The notes under the pieces are model-generated. The model was not told where the DNA came from. It saw only the letters and a program-made list of their open reading frames with translations, and made no database searches. A stretch of DNA of 64,000 nt from Flavipsychrobacter stenotrophus (lineage in GTDB: Bacteria > Bacteroidota > Bacteroidia > Chitinophagales > Chitinophagaceae), in NCBI RefSeq assembly GCF_002954265.1, contig NZ_PPSL01000002.1, positions 930,001-994,000 of the forward strand. Direction: 5' to 3'. Of the stretch, positions 40,867 through 46,783 are shown piece after piece (position 1 is the stretch's first letter; the number at the start of each line of letters is the position of its first letter). The translations under genes were made by a program, and so were the position numbers.

Positions 40867-41869
40867 GCGATTGCAATTCAAATGCTTCCGCGAGTAGCTC
40901 GAATGAACGTTTACGATCGGCTGCATTGCTGCTCATGCACGATAGTATGATCTCGTCTACATCAAAGTCCTCGGCCAGTTGCGTTAGCTGCGCCTTCACC
41001 TGTTCTTTGGTACCTGATATTATACGACCGCTATTGCCACGTATGCGTTGCAATTCCATAGGTGAAAACCGGTAGTCTTTTATGGCTTCAAAATCTCCGA
41101 AGTTGTCGTAGTTGCCCATCTCAAATTGCAGCAGAATGTAGTCAATGAACTTGCGCATCTCATCCGCTTTCTCTTCAGTATCTGCACACAATACAGATAT
41201 GGAAAGCATAACCTGGGGTTCGGGGAACTGTGCCGATGGCTTGAACTGCCTGCGGTATAGCTCAGCTACATCGGGCGTAACATGCCCGTTAATGAATTTG
41301 GCAATCGCCAGCCCCATGCCATACTGTGCAGCTATTGCACTACTACCGCCACTCGATGACAGTATCCATTGCATGGGTATAGTATCGGCCTGCGGTACGG
41401 CCAGTATGCGGCCATGTTGCGTAGCTGCCGTATCTGTAAAGAATCGCTGCAGATGATCCAGCTGGCGCAGATAGCTTTCCTCGCTAAAATCATTAGAAGG
41501 ATTGAGCAGCGATGCGGTGATACGATCACCACCCGGCGCCCGGCCCATACCCAGGTCTATACGGCCTGGGAAAAGTGTCTCCAGCATTCTGAAGTTTTCC
41601 GCTACTTTAATGGCACTATGATTTGGCAGCATTATACCGCCTGACCCAATGCGTATATGGCTGGTTACATCGGCCAGTTTCACCATCAGCACCTCGGGAG
41701 CAGAGCCGGCAATGAAGGTAGAGTTATGATGCTCTGATATCCAGAACCTGCTATAGCCCAAATGCTCCGCCAGTTTAACCGTACTAATCGTTTCTTCTAC
41801 CGCCTCACGCGCGGTTGTGCCATGCCTCACTATCGACTGATCAAGTATACCTAGTTTTATCTGTTTCAT
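40859..41869 (-). CDS. LLM-class flavin-dependent oxidoreductase (luciferase-like)
   Basis: The 336-residue protein fits the bacterial luciferase-like monooxygenase fold (TIM barrel with FMN). Family marks are EHLGYSRFWISEHHN (about residues 35-49), TSHIRIGSGGIMLPNHS, FPGRIDLGMGRAPGGD and WILSSSGGSS with the FMN-phosphate loop. It belongs to the MsnO8-like group; the substrate is unknown and such enzymes reduce FMN-linked oxidation of varied small molecules. It is a single-gene unit upstream of blaI, separated by hairpins, and divergent from the Crp/Fnr gene. Confidence 0.9.
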   Translation of the reverse strand: MKQIKLGILDQSIVRHGTTAREAVEETISTVKLAEHLGYSRFWISEHHNSTFIAGSAPEVLMVKLADVTSHIRIGSGGIMLPNHSAIKVAENFRMLETLFPGRIDLGMGRAPGGDRITASLLNPSNDFSEESYLRQLDHLQRFFTDTAATQHGRILAVPQADTIPMQWILSSSGGSSAIAAQYGMGLAIAKFINGHVTPDVAELYRRQFKPSAQFPEPQVMLSISVLCADTEEKADEMRKFIDYILLQFEMGNYDNFGDFEAIKDYRFSPMELQRIRGNSGRIISGTKEQVKAQLTQLAEDFDVDEIILSCMSSNAADRKRSFELLAEAFELQSQM

Positions 41870-42051
41870 ATTGTGGTTTTACTCCACTGATAATGGAGTT
41901 ATGCAAAGTTACCCTCTATGGCAATGCTGCAACTGCAGCTATACTTTTGTATAGCCCTTATTATAGCCTTTGAAATGTTAAATCACCATAGCCTGATGTA
42001 TGATCTTTATCATGCTCGCTGCAATCAATGCGAAGAGTAGCGGTATATCAT

Positions 42052-42059
42052 TAGATTTG
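42052..42059 (+). promoter_or_regulatory. -7 box TAGATTTG of the Crp/Fnr gene
   Basis: TAGATTTG matches TAnnTTTG, 19 bases before the ATG at 42079. No clear -33 box. Confidence 0.4.
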
Positions 42060-42078
42060 TTGCAGACACGTATAATCA

Positions 42079-42684
42079 ATGAATAATTCCATTTTTACCG
42101 ATCCGGCCTTACTTGCAGAAATAAGCAGAGTCACCCGTACCAAGAGCATTGCCAAAGATGAGGTACTGATGTCTCCGGGCGATAAGATCGTGTTCATACC
42201 AATAGTGCAAAGCGGGGTGCTACGCATCATCCGCGAGAATGATGAAGGCAAGGAGATATTTCTCTATCACTTATACCCAGGGCAAACTTGCGCTATGGCC
42301 ATTAATTGCTGCCAAGCACATAAAGAGAGCGCCGTGCGTGCTGTGGCCGAAGATGATACTGAGGTATTGCTTATACCGGTAGACATGGTAGAACATTGGA
42401 TGAAATATGACCAATGGAAAACGTTTGTGAACAGCACTTATAGTCAACGATTTGCGGAGCTGATAGAGGTAATAGATCTTATTGCCTTCAACAATATGGA
42501 CAAGCAGGTGATGCACTACCTCAATGAGCGCGCACGTGCTACCGGGTCTAATACATTGGCTATTACGCACCAGCAGGTGGCAGATGAGTTGCATACCCAT
42601 CGCGAGGCGGTGAGCAGGTTGTTGCGTACTATGGAGCAAAAGGAGTTGGTGAAGCTGGGCAGGAACACTATAGAACTGATTTAG
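42079..42684 (+). CDS. Crp/Fnr-family transcriptional regulator
   Basis: The 201-residue protein has a cyclic-nucleotide-binding-like beta-roll (about residues 15-115; SPGDKIVFIPIVQSGVLRII, LYPGQTCAMAINCC) and a C-terminal Crp-type helix-turn-helix (about 140-198; THQQVADELHTHREAVSRLL). The sensor domain has CCQAHKE with two adjacent cysteines, which could sense thiol or sulphur species, but the effector is not known. It heads the rhodanese/OsmC/TSUP cluster, and two later promoters share an operator-like palindrome, so it probably activates that cluster. Confidence 0.92.
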   Translation: MNNSIFTDPALLAEISRVTRTKSIAKDEVLMSPGDKIVFIPIVQSGVLRIIRENDEGKEIFLYHLYPGQTCAMAINCCQAHKESAVRAVAEDDTEVLLIPVDMVEHWMKYDQWKTFVNSTYSQRFAELIEVIDLIAFNNMDKQVMHYLNERARATGSNTLAITHQQVADELHTHREAVSRLLRTMEQKELVKLGRNTIELI

Positions 42685-42698
42685 GCTTATGTAACAAA

Positions 42699-42734
42699 TG
42701 TTCCCGAGCAGGGTTTTGCGGCATTGTAGCTTTG
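42699..42734 (+). promoter_or_regulatory. Operator and -7 box of the first sulphur-cluster promoter
   Basis: TGTTCCCGAGCA (42699-42710) lies 16 bases before TAGCTTTG (42727-42734). It is a near-palindrome corresponding to the perfect palindrome TGTTCCTGAACA at 42979. The spacing to the -7 box is the same at both places. The site overlaps the expected -33 region, as for an activator of class II type. Confidence 0.6.
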
Positions 42735-42755
42735 TTGTAACAAAAACAAATAGTT

Positions 42756-42962
42756 ATGATAAAGAACATGGGTAGCGCAGATCGTATCATCAGGGTAATA
42801 ATAGCGATGGTCGTAATTGCCTTATACTTTGCACACATTATCACCGGCACTGCTGCCGCAGTATTGTTGGTTCTTGCCGGTATATTCCTGCTCACCAGTT
42901 TTATCAGCACCTGTCCGTTATACCTGCCATTCGGTATCAACACCCGCGGCAAAAAAAAATAA
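42756..42962 (+). CDS. DUF2892 small membrane protein
   Basis: A 68-residue protein with two membrane helices (about residues 10-28 and 32-55) and a basic C-terminus (GINTRGKKK). The N-terminal MGSADRIIRVIIAM and the SFISTCPLYLPFGI segment match DUF2892 proteins (related to the membrane part of YgaP), which are often linked to rhodaneses and sulphur handling. It is transcribed from the operator-bearing promoter upstream. Confidence 0.85.
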   Translation: MIKNMGSADRIIRVIIAMVVIALYFAHIITGTAAAVLLVLAGIFLLTSFISTCPLYLPFGINTRGKKK

Positions 42963-42978
42963 TCGCTTATCCAACAAA

Positions 42979-43014
42979 TGTTCCTGAACAAGGTGTGGAG
43001 TGAGTGGATATTTG
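42979..43014 (+). promoter_or_regulatory. Operator and -7 box of the second sulphur-cluster promoter
   Basis: TGTTCCTGAACA (42979-42990) is a perfect 12-bp palindrome, 16 bases before GATATTTG (43007-43014), a near -7 box. The flanking sequence (GCTTAT, then AACAAA before the site) also matches the site at 42699. Confidence 0.6.
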
Positions 43015-43033
43015 CAGTGTAAAATAGCAACAA

Positions 43034-43258
43034 GTGAAAAAGATATTAAGCAGATATAAGCTGGAAATTTCGGGAGCAATAATAGGGGCATTGGCCGGAT
43101 GGTGTTACTGGTATTTTGTGGGTTGTGCTTCCGGCCAATGTTTAATTACCTCTAAGCCACTGAACAGCACCCTTTACGGCATGCTGATGGGTGCTACAGC
43201 CTTTAGCCTGCTTACAACCGGCAAGCACATGTCTAAACAAGAAAATCAACAACAATGA
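43034..43258 (+). CDS. DUF6132-like small membrane protein
   Basis: A 74-residue protein that starts with GTG (43034). It has a first helix (about residues 12-30, ISGAIIGALAGWCYWYFVG), a CASGQC pair of cysteines, a second helix (about 45-60) and a polar tail. It resembles DUF6132-family proteins found in Bacteroidota beside rhodaneses. It overlaps the next gene by four bases, so translation is coupled. The YHS-like role in sulphur transfer is not shown. Confidence 0.7.
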   Translation: MKKILSRYKLEISGAIIGALAGWCYWYFVGCASGQCLITSKPLNSTLYGMLMGATAFSLLTTGKHMSKQENQQQ

Positions 43259-43533
43259 ATACAATATCTGAACTACTGAAATCGGGTAACTCCGTAATAG
43301 TAGACGTACGCACACGTGAAGAATTTATGGGCGGACATGTAGCAGGGAGTATCAATATTCCTGTAAGTGAATTGCAGGACCATGTAGAAGAGTTGAAGAG
43401 CGATAAGCACATTATACTCTGCTGCGCATCGGGAGCAAGAAGTACCAGGGCTACCCGCTTTCTTAAAGACAATGGCGTAGGGTGCACCAATGGCGGCTCC
43501 TGGCTGGATGCCAATTATCATACAAACAACTAA
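43255..43533 (+). CDS. Single-domain rhodanese (sulphurtransferase)
   Basis: A 92-residue cytoplasmic rhodanese domain. The N-terminal VIVDVRTREEFMGGHVAGSINIP segment and the active loop CASGAR (Cys at about residue 63, after another Cys) are intact. It transfers sulphane sulphur to a thiol acceptor. Its start overlaps the preceding gene and it lies 5 bases from the next rhodanese. Confidence 0.93.
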   Translation: MNTISELLKSGNSVIVDVRTREEFMGGHVAGSINIPVSELQDHVEELKSDKHIILCCASGARSTRATRFLKDNGVGCTNGGSWLDANYHTNN

Positions 43534-43538
43534 CAATC

Positions 43539-43856
43539 ATGATAGAAACAATAAAGAAGTTATTCGGAATGGGTGGTCAAAAGGCGGATCTTGGTGAACT
43601 GCTGGCAAACGGTGCTATAATCATAGACGTGCGCACCACGGGTGAATATGCCGGTGGCCACCTGAACAGGTCAGTAAACATTCCGCTGAACAACCTGCAG
43701 GGGCAGATGGGTAAACTAAAGAAGGATACACCCATCATCACTTGTTGTGCATCGGGTATGAGAAGCAGTTCTGCAAGAGCCACATTGTTATCTGCAGGCT
43801 TTAAAGAAGTGCACAATGGCGGCAGCTGGAGCAATCTTAAAAGGTACGACAAATGA
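43539..43856 (+). CDS. Single-domain rhodanese (sulphurtransferase)
   Basis: Start ATG 43539 (MIETIKKLFGM) is used because the longer frame would overlap the previous gene and lacks similarity. The 105-residue protein has the rhodanese core: IIIDVRTTGEYAGGHLNRSV and the loop CASGMRSS, with the catalytic Cys at about residue 69. It resembles the preceding rhodanese (INIP / VNIPLNNLQ and a C-terminal NGGSW in both), so the two are probably a tandem duplication. It overlaps the following DUF2892 gene by four bases. Confidence 0.93.
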   Translation: MIETIKKLFGMGGQKADLGELLANGAIIIDVRTTGEYAGGHLNRSVNIPLNNLQGQMGKLKKDTPIITCCASGMRSSSARATLLSAGFKEVHNGGSWSNLKRYDK

Positions 43857-44110
43857 GCAGCATAAAAGAGTCGCTGCTCACTAACTGGTCGCTGATAAGA
43901 ATTGTGCGGTTGGCCATAGGTATCTGGATGGTAGGGATGGGCATACAAAGCAAAGACTGGGCCGTAGGGCTGTTTGGCGGGTTTTTCCTCTATCAGGCGG
44001 TTACCAATACGGGTTGCTGCGGATCGGGTGCCTGTTATACACCACCGCGGGGCAGGAAGTTCAACAGGGAGGAGCCAACCAAAGAAATAGAGTACGAAGA
44101 AGTAAAATAA
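43853..44110 (+). CDS. DUF2892 membrane protein with a CCGSGAC motif
   Basis: An 85-residue protein with two membrane helices (about residues 16-33 and 35-52), then NTGCCGSGACYTPP (about 53-66) and an acidic tail (EEPTKEIEYEEVK). The cluster of three cysteines just outside the membrane segment could carry persulphide or bind metal. It overlaps the rhodanese gene before it by 4 bases and precedes the OsmC gene by 10. The family is tied to rhodaneses, as in YgaP. Confidence 0.8.
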   Translation: MSSIKESLLTNWSLIRIVRLAIGIWMVGMGIQSKDWAVGLFGGFFLYQAVTNTGCCGSGACYTPPRGRKFNREEPTKEIEYEEVK

Positions 44111-44120
44111 AACAACGATC

Positions 44121-44570
44121 ATGAGCATAGAGCATAGTTATAATGTAGATGTAAAGTGGAGCGCCGGCAGAGTAGGCATTATGAATTCTGATGAGCTGGA
44201 AACGGAGATAATGGTGGCTACACCACCTCAATTTCCGGGTGGAGTGGATAAGATATGGTCGCCGGAACACCTGTTTACCGCTGCAGTAAATAGCTGCCTG
44301 ATGACCACTTTTCTATCAATAGCAGAGAACTCAAAGCTGGCTTTCGTGGACTTTTCTTCGCACGCATCAGGAAAATTAGAACTTGTCGACGGGAAATATA
44401 TGATGAGTGAAGTAACTTTACACCCGGTGGTAACAGTTGCGGACGAAAGTGAAAGAGCAAAAGCTGAGCGGGTATTAAGCAAAGCTGAAACCAATTGCCT
44501 GATCTCCAACTCTGTAAGATCAAAGATCATCTTTAACCCCGAGATCAACATTTCTGGTTCTAAAAATTAA
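44121..44570 (+). CDS. OsmC/Ohr-family peroxiredoxin
   Basis: A 149-residue protein with the OsmC fold. The two redox cysteines are in FTAAVNSCLMTTF (about residue 57) and ETNCLISNSV (about 126). Such enzymes reduce organic hydroperoxides, and members in sulphur clusters reduce persulphides. It lies 2 bases before the thioredoxin-rhodanese gene in the same operon. Confidence 0.9.
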   Translation: MSIEHSYNVDVKWSAGRVGIMNSDELETEIMVATPPQFPGGVDKIWSPEHLFTAAVNSCLMTTFLSIAENSKLAFVDFSSHASGKLELVDGKYMMSEVTLHPVVTVADESERAKAERVLSKAETNCLISNSVRSKIIFNPEINISGSKN

Positions 44571-44572
44571 TT

Positions 44573-45289
44573 ATGAAGCGCATTCTGTCTGTTATTTTAC
44601 TCTGCTCATTTACAACCCTGTTTGCCTGCAAAGATGATTATAAAGGCCCGCTTGTAAATACTACGCTACCCGTTGAGGAGTATGAAAAGAAGATGGCTGA
44701 GCTGCCTGACGAACAACTGGTAGATGTAAGAACTACCGAAGAGTTTAACGCCGGCCACCTGAAGGATGCACGTAACATAAACATCGAGGCTAAAGACTTT
44801 AACGAGCAGATAGCCTCATTGAAGAAAACAAGGCCAGTGTTTGTGTATTGCAAATCGGGCGGAAGAAGCAGCAGGGCCGCGGATAAGCTGAAGGAGCTGG
44901 GCTTTAAGCAAGTGTATAACATGGATGGCGGTATGATGAAGTGGCAGACTGCAGGCAAACCTGTAGAGGTGGGCAGTGCGCCAACTACCGAGGGCATGAG
45001 TGAAGAAGATCTGAAAAAGCAAGTGGCAAAGGGTTATGTGTTGGTAGATTATAATGCTAAGTGGTGTGGTCCTTGTAAGAAGATGAATCCCATTCTGGAA
45101 GGATTGGCAGAGAAGAAAAAGGATAAAATGATCCTGCTGAAAATTGATGCTGACGAGAATCCTATTCTGCTTACCCAGAAGAAGATAGAAGGCATACCCT
45201 ACCTGGAGCTATATAAAGACGGTCAGCTGGTGTGGAAACACGAAGGCTACATAGAAGAGGCACAATTGCTTACCGAAACCCAGCTGTAA
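44573..45289 (+). CDS. Lipoprotein fusion of rhodanese and thioredoxin domains
   Basis: The 238-residue protein has a lipoprotein signal (lipobox TLFAC, cysteine 19), a rhodanese domain (about residues 32-130; QLVDVRTTEEFNAGHLKDAR, active loop CKSGGR) and a thioredoxin domain (about 145-238; DYNAKWCGPCKKMNP with the WCGPC centre). It would act at the outer face of the inner membrane or on the outer membrane, moving sulphane sulphur between the rhodanese cysteine and the thioredoxin pair. It is the only exported sulphurtransferase of the cluster. Confidence 0.92.
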   Translation: MKRILSVILLCSFTTLFACKDDYKGPLVNTTLPVEEYEKKMAELPDEQLVDVRTTEEFNAGHLKDARNINIEAKDFNEQIASLKKTRPVFVYCKSGGRSSRAADKLKELGFKQVYNMDGGMMKWQTAGKPVEVGSAPTTEGMSEEDLKKQVAKGYVLVDYNAKWCGPCKKMNPILEGLAEKKKDKMILLKIDADENPILLTQKKIEGIPYLELYKDGQLVWKHEGYIEEAQLLTETQL

Positions 45290-45302
45290 AACATTTACTG
45301 CC

Positions 45303-45671
45303 ATGGCTGCGAATACTTTCTTCATATTGATATTTATAGGACTTACTGCCGGTATACTCAGCGGTATGATAGGCCTTGGTGGCGGTGTGGTGATGATACC
45401 CATGATGGTAATGATGCTGGCCATGGATCAAAAGATGGCGCAGGGCACGAGTATTGCCATTATGCTGCCGCCAATTGGTATTCTTGCGGTTTATAATTAT
45501 TACAAAGAAGGTTATGTGAACATAAAATTTGCAGCGGTCATTGCCGCTGCTTTTATCATTGGTGGCTTCTTTGGCTCAAAGCTGGCTATAGCGTTGCCTG
45601 CTGAGCTGGTAAAAAAGATATTTGCAGTATTACTTGTGGCTATTGCCGTGAAGATGTTTTTTAGTAAGTAA
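45303..45671 (+). CDS. Half-length TSUP (TauE/SafE) transporter
   Basis: The 122-residue protein has four membrane helices and the GMIGLGGGVVMIPMM motif of the TSUP family, with GTSIAIMLPP and the GGFFGSKLA motif. Full-size TSUP proteins have about 250 residues and two such repeats; this is one repeat and ends naturally, so it would need to form a dimer. The family moves sulphite, sulphonates or related anions. It is the last gene of the sulphur cluster, 13 bases after the fusion lipoprotein. Confidence 0.85.
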   Translation: MAANTFFILIFIGLTAGILSGMIGLGGGVVMIPMMVMMLAMDQKMAQGTSIAIMLPPIGILAVYNYYKEGYVNIKFAAVIAAAFIIGGFFGSKLAIALPAELVKKIFAVLLVAIAVKMFFSK

Positions 45672-45712
45672 CTGTGTTTCATAAGAGCAGGTGTTAGGGT
45701 GATATTAATAAT

Positions 45713-45849
45713 GTGGAAGTTTTTTCTTGTTTACGGAAGTTTTGTTTTGTGTGTTTGGGCTGTATGTATTGATAGATAAGGGTTTCGGTGTGTTTTAACA
45801 AATTTCCAAAAACTTCCACTTTCTTCCACTTTTTTCCGGTTTCTTCCGC
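45713..45849. repeat. Iteron-like element 1: 7-mers in 10-bp phase (GTGGAAG type)
   Basis: The left side has GTGGAAG at 45713 and ACGGAAG at 45733. The right side has CTTCCAC at 45813 and 45823, TTTCCGG at 45833 and CTTCCGC at 45843, exactly 10 bp apart. The right 7-mers are the inverse of the left ones. The middle is G/T-rich and ends TTTTAACAAA. No gene is encoded. Confidence 0.75.
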
Positions 45850-45853
45850 TTTT

Positions 45854-45884
45854 GCAGGGCTGAAGATTTTCAGCCCCTACATGC
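45854..45884. repeat. GGGCTGAA / TTCAGCCC palindromic repeat
   Basis: GCAGGGCTGAAGATTTTCAGCCCC forms a stem-loop directly after the iteron element. The same palindrome occurs at 6978, 7368, 27854, 28075 and 46279. Confidence 0.7.
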
Positions 45885-46070
45885 ATCGTCTGCCTCGTCC
45901 GTAAATAGGTTTACATGTTGGTTAGATAATCCCTGAATTTGTTTAATGCCACAGTGCGCATAGTCGATGCGTCGGGTCAGAGACCCGTCAAATCAATTCG
46001 TCACGAGAGTGCTACGCTAACTCTCGCGACAGAGTCTCCAGGAACTTAAATAGAATTAAGCGTTCAAAAA
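45885..46070. repeat. Short hairpins between the iteron elements
   Basis: No gene. GGGTC-AGA-GACCC (about 45974-45986) and CGAGAGT / ACTCTCG (46004-46026, 9-base loop) are small hairpins. Nothing else is recognised. Confidence 0.5.
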
Positions 46071-46196
46071 GTGGCAGTTTTTCGTAAAAGTGGCAGTTTC
46101 GCTATTGACGTTTTGTTTGAAGTGCTTTGTGGGTTTGGTTTTCAGCGGATTTTAACAAACTGCTACTTTCTGCCACTTCTTGCCACATACTGCCAC
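46071..46196. repeat. Iteron-like element 2: 7-mers in 10-bp phase (GTGGCAG type)
   Basis: GTGGCAG occurs at 46071 and 46090 on the left. On the right CTGCTAC, CTGCCAC, TTGCCAC and CTGCCAC start at 46160, 46170, 46180 and 46190, with a period of exactly 10 bp. The architecture is that of element 1, including TTTTAACAAA before the right array, but every 7-mer has C where element 1 has A (GGCAG for GGAAG). Confidence 0.75.
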
Positions 46197-46276
46197 TTTT
46201 ATATGCTACTTTTTCGTCTGAACCAGGATTTGAAAGATCAAAAGATTTTCCTGATACCCGATTTTAGTTGGTCGTG

Positions 46277-46306
46277 CGCAGGGCTGAAAATTTTCAGCCC
46301 CTACAA
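46277..46306. repeat. GGGCTGAA / TTCAGCCC palindromic repeat
   Basis: GCAGGGCTGAAAATTTTCAGCC is a perfect stem-loop with the same arms as at 45854, again downstream of an iteron element. Confidence 0.7.
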
Positions 46307-46453
46307 GATCATATGGCTATATTGTGATAAGGTTCATATGTCAAAGATCTTGCCGTCCTTCGCTTCGGTGAACTCTGTGTAAACCTGAGCGTAGGAAGAC
46401 GGATCATAAATCGGGTGTAAATTAATATAGGGAAATGAATTTATGAAATAAAG

Positions 46454-46533
46454 ATATTCACAAAATTTGCGAAAAAATCGGCTGAAACGCTTTGTGGGTA
46501 AGGGTTTGAGATGTGTTTTTTTCTGTGGATATG
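46454..46533. repeat. 80-bp element with terminal inverted repeats (copy 3)
   Basis: ATATTCACA (46454-46462) pairs with TGTGGATAT (46524-46532), one wobble, in an element of the same length and G-rich centre as at 6320 and 28412. Between it and the next gene lie a fragment of the TCTGAACCATGATCAACATGA repeat (46548-46568) and TTGCACC / GGTGCAA (46646-46662). The rest to 46783 is featureless. Confidence 0.6.
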
Positions 46534-46783
46534 TTTTTTTGATGGTTGTCTGAACCATGATCAACATGATTGAAAGATAGACATGATGCCCGTTTTTTTA
46601 GGTTATACCAGTAAGCCTTCAAAATGCTGCATTCAAAACATATAGTTGCACCAAAGGTGCAAAAGGAGGTTAAGGAGTAGTCTGGAAGCTTGTATGGAAA
46701 TTCAGATCTATGAACGTTTTCCAAATTTTTATGTGCACACTATTGTTAAAATTGTTTAATTTGTACTGCGTTGAGCCTTTTTT

